Origin: Chryseobacterium ginsenosidimutans
Lineage (GTDB): Bacteria > Bacteroidota > Bacteroidia > Flavobacteriales > Weeksellaceae
Direction: 5' to 3'
Assembly: GCF_030823405.1 (NCBI RefSeq)
Contig: NZ_JAUSXC010000001.1
Location: 2,897,001 to 2,961,000, forward strand
DNA: 64,000 bases
Position 1 is the first letter of the stretch. The number at the start of each line of letters is the position of its first letter. The translations under genes and the position numbers were made by a program. Positions 34,009-42,354 of this stretch are shown here, in pieces. Under the pieces are notes generated by a model that worked only from the letters and a program-made list of their open reading frames with translations, made no database searches and was not told the origin of the DNA.

Positions 34009-34248
34009 CAAAAATAAAAACCAAATTAAGATGAATTCCACAGAACATTTATGATGTAAATCAGATATCCTGTCAAAGTCGAAACTGATTAAATAACTAA
34101 ATAAAAACCGTCTAATCTCAAACGGTCTATTCTTAGAGAAACCAATTAGAAGCAGCTTCCCTTTTACAATATTTATACTAATCAACATGGTTTTTAGCAA
34201 ATTATGCCACATATGACCCTTGTCATAATTATTCTTCCTTTGAGCTGA

Positions 34249-34256
34249 TATCTTTG
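34249..34256 (+). promoter_or_regulatory. -7 box of the pha operon
   Basis: TATCTTTG matches TAnnTTTG exactly, 43 nt before the phaE ATG. The intergenic region (34009-34299) separates phaE from the divergent 211-residue gene. A fitting -33 element was not found. Confidence 0.45.
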
Positions 34257-34299
34257 ATTCAAACCTTTTTATATTCTTAAATATTATAAATTAATACAT

Positions 34300-35409
34300 A
34301 TGAAACAGTCTACAATTTTTGACACGTGGTATAGCAATTCCACCGAAATGATGAATAATTGGCACAAAATGACCGAGAAAATCAACACAGACCAAAAGCC
34401 ATTATGGGACGATGCCAGAAATATACAAAAGAAATGGATAGAGGATTTTCAGAAGATGATTCAAAATATGCAGAATCCGTTTATGCCAGGGGGAAAATCA
34501 GGCTTCAGCCAAAATACAATGAAAGATGTTTTTGAGAATATGCTTAACAGCACCGATATGTACATCAGGCTGTATAAGCTATGGCAACCTGTTTTTGACG
34601 CAATGGAAAATAATACTTTCCATCAGCAAGACTTATGGAAACTGATAGACCCTCACAGTTTTAAGGAATTTGTAGACAGGTTTTTTGGCTATGCAGGTTT
34701 TAACCCTATGAAAGATTTTATTGATCGGTCAAACCAGCTCATGAAGCAGTGGTTTGATTCTGCCGGAGACACAGGCAAAGGTTTTTCAAAGATGTTTAAC
34801 AACAATCCTTTTAGCAATTTCTTCGCCAATAGTAATTCAGAAAGCATGTTTAACCTTTACATGGAAATGCTACGAAGCGGTCAGAGAAGCTTTTCCACGT
34901 TTTTTGGCAATGGTTTATTCGGCAGTTCAGACAACTATTTTGATTCCATGGCAGAAATGATGGAAGTATGGACAGAATATGTGTCTAAAGGGAACCAAAT
35001 GCAGGAGATGATCTACAAGGTCAGCACTGCTGCATGGGAAAAAGTAATGGAATCCATAAATGACAAGGTGAAAGATGGTACATCCGTTAATGACTTTAAA
35101 GAGTTCTACAATGAGTGGTCAGCAATAAATGAAAAAGAATTTGTGGAGTTGTTCAATACCGATGAGTATGCAACATTGCAGGCTGATTTAATTAAGCTGA
35201 ATTCCAGACTGAACACGATGTATGAAAAGCAGATAGAAGATTTAATGAAACCCTTTCCTATAGTCCATAAGTCACAATTGGAAGGTCTGTATGAAGTAAA
35301 CCATGAGCTTCGTACAAAGCTTAACAACCTGGAGCGCCTGGTGGAAGAACTCCGGAATACTGTCAGCACAAATACCCAAACGGAAGATAATAAAACTGAA
35401 ACTAACTGA
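34300..35409 (+). CDS. phaE: Class III PHA synthase subunit PhaE
   Basis: A 369-residue protein that partners PhaC in class III polyhydroxyalkanoate synthases. It is rich in Met, Phe, Trp and Asn and mostly helical (DTWYSNSTEMMNNW at the start, PHSFKEFVDRFFGYAGFNP near residue 112), and ends in a predicted coiled coil (about residues 327-355). The identification rests on this composition and on its position directly before phaC, to which it is joined by a TGATG overlap. PhaE subunits are normally of this length. Confidence 0.87.
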   Translation: MKQSTIFDTWYSNSTEMMNNWHKMTEKINTDQKPLWDDARNIQKKWIEDFQKMIQNMQNPFMPGGKSGFSQNTMKDVFENMLNSTDMYIRLYKLWQPVFDAMENNTFHQQDLWKLIDPHSFKEFVDRFFGYAGFNPMKDFIDRSNQLMKQWFDSAGDTGKGFSKMFNNNPFSNFFANSNSESMFNLYMEMLRSGQRSFSTFFGNGLFGSSDNYFDSMAEMMEVWTEYVSKGNQMQEMIYKVSTAAWEKVMESINDKVKDGTSVNDFKEFYNEWSAINEKEFVELFNTDEYATLQADLIKLNSRLNTMYEKQIEDLMKPFPIVHKSQLEGLYEVNHELRTKLNNLERLVEELRNTVSTNTQTEDNKTETN

Positions 35410-36467
35410 TGTACAATTCAATATCATTTAATGTTTTGGAAGAATTTGCAGGGATTTCATCTAACCTTGTGAAAGGATTAGAAAAGCTTAAACAAATCGA
35501 ACCCGTAATGGTTGGGGAAACCCCAAAACATTCGGTATGGAAAAGAGATAAAGTGAAGCTATTTAGATACACAAGAAATACACCTCCAGGCATAAGTACA
35601 CCGATTCTGATAGTGTACGCACTGGTGAACAGGAATGACATGATGGACCTTCAGGAGGATCGAAGCTTTATTCGGAATCTTCAGGCTGACGGAGCTGATA
35701 TTTATATCCTTGATTGGGGATACGCATCACCGGAAGATAAATATTTTACCATGGATGAATATATAAACGGCTATATAAATGATGCTGTTGATGAAATACG
35801 GAAACAGTCAGGTCAGCAAAAGATTACTGTAATGGGAGTATGTCAGGGCGGAACTTTCAGTGTGATATATGCTGCATTACATCCGGAAAAAATAAAAAAT
35901 CTGATCACGCTGGTCACCCCAGTTGATTTTTCTCCTTCCGGAAATATGCTTTCCAGATGGGCAAAAGATCTTGATGTAGATGCATTGGTTGATAGCCATG
36001 GTATTGTACCGGGCGAGTTCCTGAATGCCGGCTTTGAGAAGCTTAAGCCAATGTTGAAAACAAGCAAGTATATATCTATTCTCAACTCGTTAGATCAAGA
36101 AGAGCAGCTTCTTAACTTTCTGCGAATGGAGAAATGGATCGCTGACAGCCCTCATCAGGCAGGAGACTGCTTCAGGCAATTTGTCAAAGATCTGTACCAA
36201 CAAAATAAACTTATAAAAGGAACTTTGGTGGTTGGAGACAAGTGTGTTAACCTGGCGGATATCACCATGCCTTTGCTCAACATCTATGCTGAGCAGGATC
36301 ATCTGGTGCCTCCTCAGGCTTCAATACCGCTTAATGAACTAGTGGGTAGCACCGATAAAAGCGTAATAAATTTTTCAGGAGGACATATAGGGGTCTTTGT
36401 AGGCAGTAAGTCTCAAAAGGAATTGGCCCCGGGTATAGCAGCCTGGCTAAAAGAAAGAGATAACTGA
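35409..36467 (+). CDS. phaC: Class III PHA synthase catalytic subunit PhaC
   Basis: Polymerises (R)-3-hydroxyacyl-CoA into PHA on the granule surface. The 352-residue alpha/beta-hydrolase-fold enzyme has the lipase-like box GVCQGG with Cys145, Asp297 (AEQDHLV) and His326 (SGGHIG). The spacings Cys-Asp 152 and Asp-His 29 agree with the Allochromatium vinosum enzyme (149/302/331). LDWGYASPEDKYFTMDEYI is also typical. The start overlaps the phaE stop by one base, and its own stop overlaps the next gene in the same way. Confidence 0.94.
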   Translation: MYNSISFNVLEEFAGISSNLVKGLEKLKQIEPVMVGETPKHSVWKRDKVKLFRYTRNTPPGISTPILIVYALVNRNDMMDLQEDRSFIRNLQADGADIYILDWGYASPEDKYFTMDEYINGYINDAVDEIRKQSGQQKITVMGVCQGGTFSVIYAALHPEKIKNLITLVTPVDFSPSGNMLSRWAKDLDVDALVDSHGIVPGEFLNAGFEKLKPMLKTSKYISILNSLDQEEQLLNFLRMEKWIADSPHQAGDCFRQFVKDLYQQNKLIKGTLVVGDKCVNLADITMPLLNIYAEQDHLVPPQASIPLNELVGSTDKSVINFSGGHIGVFVGSKSQKELAPGIAAWLKERDN

Positions 36468-37444
36468 TGCTTGAATTTATAAATACTATAAAATATTTTT
36501 GGTTTCCCGGTAGTGGAACTAGCACAAAAATGCCATTATTGGAGAAAGAGCTGGGAGAAAAGATTTCCTATTCTTCAACGATTCGCTTTGTTAAAGTGCA
36601 TGGTGATATTAATATAGCTTATATTGATGATGGTAAAAAAGATGCAGAAGTTTTAGTGTTTATACACGGTATGGGCGGGGCAATCCCTACATGGAGGAAA
36701 AACATCTCATTTCTGAGGACACAATATCGCTGCATCGCAATTGATTTGCCAGGTCATGGATATTCTTCTAAAGATGAATATCCTTTCACAATGGCTTTTT
36801 ACACCGATATCCTATTATCCTTTCTGGGCAAACTGGGACTGCACGATGTGACTCTTATCGGCCATTCAATGGGAGGTCAGATAGCAACTCTAGCTGCTAT
36901 AAAGCAGCAGGATAAGGTGGCTAAACTCATCCTTGTTTCACCTTCGGGGTTTGAGCCTTATACTGCGGTTGAGAAGCAAATGCTGATCAATCTACAGTTG
37001 GGCGTTACAGCGAGTGCACAGGCCTTTACAATGCATAAACTCAATTATTTAATTGGTTTCTGTAACGACCATAAGATGGCTGCTGACATTTTAAAACGCC
37101 TGCCTGTTTTTCAGGAAGAGTCCTATATTTTCGGAAAAGTGATGCTGCGGTCTATGGAAAGTATGTTGCTGGAATCAGTTTATAGGAAACTAAATAAAGT
37201 TACGGTTCCTTGCCTGGTGCTGGCGGGAAAAGACGATAAAGTTAGCCCTTATTCTTATCTGCGTAGTGAAGAATATTATGAGATTGTGAGCAGAAAATCA
37301 CGACAGCTTCAAAAAGGAAGAACCGTCGTCTTTGAGCCCGGATGTCATTTTATTCAATATCAAAGACCCAAAACGTTCAATTCAATTGTAGTGAATTTCC
37401 TACAGGAAAATGATAATAATGATACTGATAAAATTAAACCTTAA
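36467..37444 (+). CDS. Alpha/beta hydrolase in the PHA operon
   Basis: A 325-residue hydrolase translationally coupled to phaC (TGATG). Motifs are FIHGMGG (oxyanion), DLPGHGYS, GHSMGG with Ser134, Asp256 or Asp257 in AGKDDKV, and His294 in PGCHF. No signal peptide is seen, so it should be cytoplasmic. Its place between phaC and phaB suggests an intracellular PHA depolymerase, oligomer hydrolase or acyl-CoA thioesterase. Sequence alone does not choose between these. Confidence 0.85.
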   Translation: MLEFINTIKYFWFPGSGTSTKMPLLEKELGEKISYSSTIRFVKVHGDINIAYIDDGKKDAEVLVFIHGMGGAIPTWRKNISFLRTQYRCIAIDLPGHGYSSKDEYPFTMAFYTDILLSFLGKLGLHDVTLIGHSMGGQIATLAAIKQQDKVAKLILVSPSGFEPYTAVEKQMLINLQLGVTASAQAFTMHKLNYLIGFCNDHKMAADILKRLPVFQEESYIFGKVMLRSMESMLLESVYRKLNKVTVPCLVLAGKDDKVSPYSYLRSEEYYEIVSRKSRQLQKGRTVVFEPGCHFIQYQRPKTFNSIVVNFLQENDNNDTDKIKP

Positions 37445-37447
37445 GTC

Positions 37448-38188
37448 ATGGAGAGAAAAAAAGTTGCTTTAATAACAGGAAGTACAGGAGGTATTGGTAC
37501 AGCGTTATGTAAAAGGCTGAACCAGGAAGGCTATATTGTAGTTGGAAACTCACGATGTAATGATAAAGCTCTGGCTACAAAAAATGCGCTAAAGCTTCAG
37601 GGATGTAATATTCATATGGTTCAGGGCGATGTATCAGACTTTGAATCAGTAGCAAGGATGATTAAAAGTATTGAAAGAGATATTGGGCCAATTGATATAC
37701 TAATCAACAACGCCGGGATTACCAGGGATGCCCGATTTACCAAAATGAACAAAGAAGATTGGGATGAAGTGATGAATATCAATCTGACAGGTGTGTTCAA
37801 CTGTACACGACAAGTTATTGACAGTATGATAGAGCGTGGTTATGGAAGGATTATCAATATATCTTCAGTAAATGGTCAGAAAGGTCAGTTCGGGCAAACC
37901 AACTATTCTGCAGCCAAAGCAGGACTTCATGGTTTTACTAAATCATTAGCTCTTGAAGTCGCAAAACATGGGATTACAGTCAACACTATTTCTCCGGGAT
38001 ACATTGGGACCGAGATGGTAATGGCAGTGCCTGAAAAATTGCGGGAGCAGATAGTTGCACAAATTCCTGTCGGCAGGCTGGGTCATATCGAAGAAGTAGC
38101 CGAGGCAGTCGTATATCTCATATCCGACCAGAGTAGCTTTATGACAGGCTCTAACCTTAGCATTAATGGTGGGCAGCATATGTATTAG
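37448..38188 (+). CDS. phaB: Acetoacetyl-CoA reductase PhaB (SDR family)
   Basis: Reduces acetoacetyl-CoA to (R)-3-hydroxybutyryl-CoA, normally with NADPH. The 246-residue SDR has the cofactor motif TGSTGGIG (10-17), NNAG (87-90), Ser139/140, Tyr153 and Lys157 (YSAAK), and PhaB-like segments GITRDARFTKM and NTISPGYIGTEMV. FabG is the main alternative, but the operon context with phaEC favours PhaB. It starts 3 nt after the hydrolase gene and ends the operon. Confidence 0.9.
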   Translation: MERKKVALITGSTGGIGTALCKRLNQEGYIVVGNSRCNDKALATKNALKLQGCNIHMVQGDVSDFESVARMIKSIERDIGPIDILINNAGITRDARFTKMNKEDWDEVMNINLTGVFNCTRQVIDSMIERGYGRIINISSVNGQKGQFGQTNYSAAKAGLHGFTKSLALEVAKHGITVNTISPGYIGTEMVMAVPEKLREQIVAQIPVGRLGHIEEVAEAVVYLISDQSSFMTGSNLSINGGQHMY

Positions 38189-38785
38189 AAAGATTCAAGA
38201 TTTGCTTAGCTCTGTTTTTTTGACAATTTCCTGTAGAAAAAATTCAATAAAATATTCTGCATTTTGAAGATTTTATAATATTTTTCTTACATATAGTTGC
38301 ACGGACTACAAAGTCCTAAACATTGTGAGCTTGAAAAATTCAATTAGTATTTCTTCTTGTTTAAAAACAACTTTAAATTCAAACAAAATAAACCCTCGTA
38401 AATTTGTGAGGGTTTATTATCAGCTTTTTTATTAAATATGGTATTCTCTTTTACAAAGTCTATATCTGTGGAATTTGCAACTAACTAATCTACATTGGAT
38501 CCATCCACTAGATCAACTTCGGCTTTTTCTCTTTTGACAATAATCTCTCTTATCTTGGTAAAAAATCGGAAATTCTATAATAAATAACAAACTATTCAAC
38601 TGTTCTTTACTGCTTTGATCCGGAATATAGAGAAGCTTTAAAGGAAAGATTTTGTAACGATTATTGATTCATAAAATTATTTTAGAATAATCTTAAACAT
38701 GCACAACCTTAAAAATTACGATACATAGAATTGTCAACTAAAAATAACCTTTCAATTGATTTTATTGCTGTCACTTTTTATAAAA
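38189..38785. other. 597-bp gap after the PHA operon
   Basis: AT-rich, with no convincing frame. It contains the terminator at 38387-38418 and nothing else I can identify. It is the right border of the accessory block; no copy of the tRNA-Arg 3' end was found in it. Confidence 0.5.
38387..38418. terminator. Terminator after phaB (possibly bidirectional)
   Basis: An 11-bp perfect stem, AATAAACCCTC (38387-38397) with GAGGGTTTATT (38408-38418), and a 10-nt loop. It lies 198 nt downstream of phaB. Confidence 0.7.
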
Positions 38786-39412
38786 TTAATTTGTTAGCGC
38801 TATATATTGATAAAGAAACTTTTGATTTTCTGCTTCATCAACTAAGAAATTGGCCACATCAAATCTTGATATCTTTCCCACATTCATTCCTTTCTGAAGT
38901 CCGGATATTACTTTATAAGATGAGGTTGCGCCTCCGTTGGTAAGCATTCCTGGTCTTATGATTTCCCATTTTAAATTACTTTTGGTGATCAGTTCTTCCA
39001 TTTCCGTTTTATTGATGTATTGATCTTTCAGAAATAATGATATGACCGTTCGCATAAAAAAACTTAGATAATTTTTACTTTCTCCCGCCCCAAAACCGGT
39101 GATGACCAAAATAGGTGAAGAAAAATTAAGTTCATCAGTAACATTGATGAGGGTTTTGGCAATATCAGAAAAAAGAGTTGTTGCTTTTTTATTTTTTGTT
39201 CCAACAGTTATCAAAACCGCATCATTACCTTCTATTGCTTTTTTTAAGTCAGTTGGTGAGGTTGCACTTCCATTTATTTTAATGAGATTGGGATGGTCTG
39301 TAATATGATTCGTGTTTGTAGACAATGCCGTTACTTTATATCCTTTTTCTAGGGCTTGATGTACACATTCTAATCCAATTCCCGCTCCGGCTCCTATGAT
39401 AGCTATATTCAT
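38786..39412 (-). CDS. NAD(P)-binding protein (NmrA/atypical SDR-like)
   Basis: A 208-residue Rossmann-fold protein. The cofactor motif IIGAGAGIGLE opens the protein when the start is set at the ATG at 39412; the longer frame adds 31 unrelated codons. Further fold elements are NGSATSPTDLKKAIEGNDAV and LKWEIIRPGML. Relatives act as isomerases, reductases or redox sensors. It starts one base after the stop of the inositol-phosphatase-like gene, so the two are coupled. Confidence 0.82.
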   Translation of the reverse strand: MNIAIIGAGAGIGLECVHQALEKGYKVTALSTNTNHITDHPNLIKINGSATSPTDLKKAIEGNDAVLITVGTKNKKATTLFSDIAKTLINVTDELNFSSPILVITGFGAGESKNYLSFFMRTVISLFLKDQYINKTEMEELITKSNLKWEIIRPGMLTNGGATSSYKVISGLQKGMNVGKISRFDVANFLVDEAENQKFLYQYIALTN

Positions 39413-39413
39413 T

Positions 39414-40220
39414 TTATTTTGTGGATTTAATTTGCAAATATTTTTCAGTAATACTTTTTTGTGCGACCAAAAGGCTTTCACTTCCCCATTTCCAAGGTTT
39501 ACCATCGGTTGTTAAAATTGCAGCTCCTGCTTCTCTGGCTATAAGTAATCCAGCGATCCAATTAAATGTATCGAGATCATCCTGGACAAACAGGTCAATT
39601 CTTCCGGCACCTACATAAGCCAATTGCAATCCGTGAGGACCATAGTTTCTTACAATTCCGAAATTATCCAATAGTTTAGTAACCGTGGAACCAATTTTTT
39701 TATTCAAATCAATATTGGATTTGTCCTGATGACCATACTCGAAAACACTCAGCATTACTGCTAAATCGGTTTTATGACTTATTTTTAATTCTTTACCATT
39801 CATAAAAGCGCCTTCACCATCTTTAGCCCAAAACATTTCGTTAGCCAACGGATCATAAATAACAGAGAAAAAAGGTTTTCCATCATAAATAAGGGCTAGA
39901 TTGATCGTCCATCCCGGAATATGCTGAAGATATTGTATGGCGCCATCCATTGCATCGCACAGCCAATATGCGTGTTGCCCGGCGGGATTTCTTTGTGAAT
40001 CGGTATTGAACTCGTCGCCAATATGCCAAGGAATATTTGGAAATTCAGGAAATAAATCTTCTTTCAAAGAAGTCAGACACAAGATATCGATATCTTCTAA
40101 TTGTCTTAAAAGTTCATCCATACTTTGTGGTATGGCATTTTGTTTATAGTTTTTTAAAAAGACATCTCCCACTTTTCTTACTGCGTCAAGTACGATGGGA
40201 ATATTGATTTCGTTTTGCAT
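39414..40220 (-). CDS. Inositol monophosphatase-family protein, variant active site
   Basis: A 268-residue protein of the Mg-dependent sugar phosphatase fold. The usual DPLDGT motif reads DAMDGA, and the late WDxAAG motif reads FNWIAG, so an Asp metal ligand appears to be Asn. The second half keeps the LIAREAGAAI pattern. Activity may be changed or lost, or the substrate may differ; similar variants exist in other bacteria. It lies 60 nt downstream of the AraC-type gene and one base upstream of the NAD(P)-binding gene, suggesting one operon. Confidence 0.8.
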   Translation of the reverse strand: MQNEINIPIVLDAVRKVGDVFLKNYKQNAIPQSMDELLRQLEDIDILCLTSLKEDLFPEFPNIPWHIGDEFNTDSQRNPAGQHAYWLCDAMDGAIQYLQHIPGWTINLALIYDGKPFFSVIYDPLANEMFWAKDGEGAFMNGKELKISHKTDLAVMLSVFEYGHQDKSNIDLNKKIGSTVTKLLDNFGIVRNYGPHGLQLAYVGAGRIDLFVQDDLDTFNWIAGLLIAREAGAAILTTDGKPWKWGSESLLVAQKSITEKYLQIKSTK

Positions 40221-40280
40221 TTCAATTATTGTATTAATTACAATGCAAATCTACTTACAGGATTGCCGTTAATGATAGTT

Positions 40281-41198
40281 TCAATAAAGGGAAGAATAGT
40301 CTTGATCACGGAATTTCTTCCGAAATTCGAGAGGAGTAAGTTTTGTTATTTTTTTAAACAGTTTTCCAAAATAAACAGGCTCATCGTAACCTACTTCATA
40401 AGCAATTTCTTTAACTGTTTGTTCTGTAAAATAAAGCAATCTTTTGGCTTCCATAATCGATGCTTCCTGGATATGAGTGGAAACCGGACTTCCTGTTAAT
40501 GATTTCACAGTGTCATTTAAATGAGCGGTAGAGATAGAAAGTGCAGAAGCATATTGTGCGGGCTGCTTCCAGATTTTGAAATGTTCTTTAATAAGTTTTA
40601 TGAAGTTTTCCTTAATGATAATACTTCGGTTTTCTTTCTCTTTTATGGTGGGCAAATTGGCAACCAATTCCCCTCCAATTAAACTCAAAAGTCCATTTAA
40701 TAAAGAATTAATGCTTTTTTGAAGATATTGATTGCTTTTTTGTAATTGTACTTTTTCAATTAAACCCATTAGGATAATGATTTGCTGAAAAAAAACAGAT
40801 TCTTGCTGTAGTAAAAAAGGATTATCAAATTTATTTTCTAAAAGCTGCAGCACTTCTTTATTGAGCAGTGAACTATCAAAGCTTATCATCCATCCTTTTG
40901 GATCTTTTACTTCTATGACATAATGTACGGCTTCCGGAAATACACAAACTAATGCAGGAGCAGTAAACTCAATGATTTCAAAATCAATACTTAACCTAAA
41001 TTCACCTTTTACGGCTAACATCAATTGACAGTGATTATCACGGTGTGGTTTTGAAACATCATGTTCTTCAGCTTCCTGATTTTCCATATTGACAATTAAA
41101 ATTCCTGCCTTTGCTTGCGGCGAAAGTTGAAATTGTTTAATACTATGTTTTTTATTTTTCAAGATTGATAAATGTAGAACTATCTTTACTAATTGCAA
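40281..41198 (-). CDS. AraC-family transcriptional regulator
   Basis: A 305-residue regulator: an N-terminal cupin-like sensing domain (HRDNHCQLMLAVKGEF, then FTAPALVCVFPEAVHY) and a C-terminal pair of helix-turn-helix motifs (YASALSISTAHLNDTVKSLTG and VKEIAYEVGYDEPVYFGKLFKK). It probably controls the two genes downstream on the same strand (inference). The ligand is unknown. Confidence 0.88.
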   Translation of the reverse strand: MQLVKIVLHLSILKNKKHSIKQFQLSPQAKAGILIVNMENQEAEEHDVSKPHRDNHCQLMLAVKGEFRLSIDFEIIEFTAPALVCVFPEAVHYVIEVKDPKGWMISFDSSLLNKEVLQLLENKFDNPFLLQQESVFFQQIIILMGLIEKVQLQKSNQYLQKSINSLLNGLLSLIGGELVANLPTIKEKENRSIIIKENFIKLIKEHFKIWKQPAQYASALSISTAHLNDTVKSLTGSPVSTHIQEASIMEAKRLLYFTEQTVKEIAYEVGYDEPVYFGKLFKKITKLTPLEFRKKFRDQDYSSLY

Positions 41199-41370
41199 AA
41201 TGGATAATAGAAAATCTCAAATTTTAGTAAAAATTATATAGATGCTGATACAATAATGGAATGAGAATATCACTAACTATTAATCATATACTCCTAGCGG
41301 AAATTGTAAATGTATCAAAACAAAAAACCGAATCTTTAAAAAGAAAATACTAAATATTCCGTTTAATTCT

Positions 41371-41378
41371 TAAATTTG
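41371..41378 (+). promoter_or_regulatory. -7 box directly before a lipoprotein gene
   Basis: TAAATTTG matches the consensus exactly and ends 4 nt before the ATG at 41383, the same close spacing as at cmk. A leaderless transcript is likely if this box is used. Confidence 0.45.
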
Positions 41379-41382
41379 GTCA

Positions 41383-41826
41383 ATGCAAAAGAATCTTTAT
41401 CTCATCATTATATTATTTTCTCTTACCAGTTGCTATACTTACCAGGTGAAAAAACCAGTGAATCCAGCAACCGACAATAAGAAAAAGGGTGAAGCAGTTG
41501 TTAATAATGCTTCCACAGCTGAATCCAAAAACGTGAACTCACAACAAACGCCTATTCCGATCAATATTCAAGAGAAACTTGCACCTAATAAAAATTTTAA
41601 AATCAACGCTGAAGGTAAGTCTTATAAAATAATAGTTGACAGGTGGGAAGGCGACAGTCTGGTTGCACACCCGACTCATAATCCTAAAAAAATTCTGAAA
41701 TTCCATAAGAACCAGATCAATGGCGAGAAAATTGCGGAAAAACGCTTTTCACAACCCATAGCTGATATTATCACTATTACTGCTTATGCCGGAATTGGTG
41801 TTTTAATCTGGTCTCTTGTACGCTAA
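41383..41826 (+). CDS. Small lipoprotein, function unknown
   Basis: A 147-residue lipoprotein (signal ending SLTSC, Cys17), followed by a Lys/Asn/Ala-rich linker to about residue 60, a small beta-rich domain with NAEGKSYKIIVDRWEGDSLV, and a C-terminal membrane-like segment (ADIITITAYAGIGVLIWSL). I do not recognise a named family. The start cannot be moved downstream without losing the lipoprotein signal. Confidence 0.7.
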   Translation: MQKNLYLIIILFSLTSCYTYQVKKPVNPATDNKKKGEAVVNNASTAESKNVNSQQTPIPINIQEKLAPNKNFKINAEGKSYKIIVDRWEGDSLVAHPTHNPKKILKFHKNQINGEKIAEKRFSQPIADIITITAYAGIGVLIWSLVR

Positions 41827-42016
41827 TTTTTAACTTTTGTAGTAATTATAGAAATATTTTATTCTTAAAAATTCATAATCACCTTAGTGTAAAGCAATAC
41901 ATTTTAGTCTATCTTTTTTCTTAACCTCTCAATATTATCCCTTTATATTGTTTATTTGTGTATATTGGATAGATCTTTTTTAGTAAAAACATTTTAAAAC
42001 CAAACACCATATTTTT

Positions 42017-42193
42017 ATGAAAAATCTAAAAAACCTATCACACAAGTTCACAAAAAGAGAACTGAAAAAAATTTTTGGAGGAAATGGTCCTATTTTATCC
42101 CATCCGATGTGTACACCAATACAATGCGAGAATCTTGAGACCAGATGTGACCGTCTTAATAGCTGTCCTCCACTCTACCCTGAGCCAATTTAA
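42017..42193 (+). CDS. Double-glycine leader peptide (bacteriocin-like), 58 residues
   Basis: A small gene with leader MKNLKNLSHKFTKRELKKIF ending in Gly21-Gly22, the pattern recognised by peptidase-containing ABC exporters. The predicted mature part (residues 23-58) has four Cys at 32, 37, 44 and 50, which could form two disulfides, and is Pro-rich at its end. Chryseobacterium genomes carry many such short GG-leader peptides. No exporter or modifying enzyme is nearby, so any export machinery is encoded elsewhere. An AT-rich leader precedes it; no confident promoter was found. Confidence 0.72.
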   Translation: MKNLKNLSHKFTKRELKKIFGGNGPILSHPMCTPIQCENLETRCDRLNSCPPLYPEPI

Positions 42194-42354
42194 CATACAA
42201 TACTGTTTAACGGAGAAATGTATCGCCGCAAAATAATAACCTTATGAGCGGGTGTTTTTATGCAATAAACCGGAAGTATGCCACTGATTTAAGTTAAGAC
42301 AATAAGGAAAAGAGAGCCAAAATGTTGAAAATCAGCATGCTGAGAGGTATTCTC

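Noticed and set aside
34009-34212. N-terminal extension of the 211-residue protein
   Set aside because: The extra 68 codons are low-complexity and unlike the rest of the protein; a start at 34008 is preferred and leaves room for the divergent promoters.
37448-38188. Fatty-acid-synthesis FabG instead of PhaB
   Set aside because: The sequence cannot fully exclude it, but tight linkage to phaE and phaC favours PhaB.
31143-38785. Attachment-site duplication of the tRNA-Arg 3' end at the end of the PHA block
   Set aside because: No repeat of the tRNA 3' end was found in the 38.2-38.8 kb gap by reading, and no integrase gene is present, so the block is not called an integrated element.
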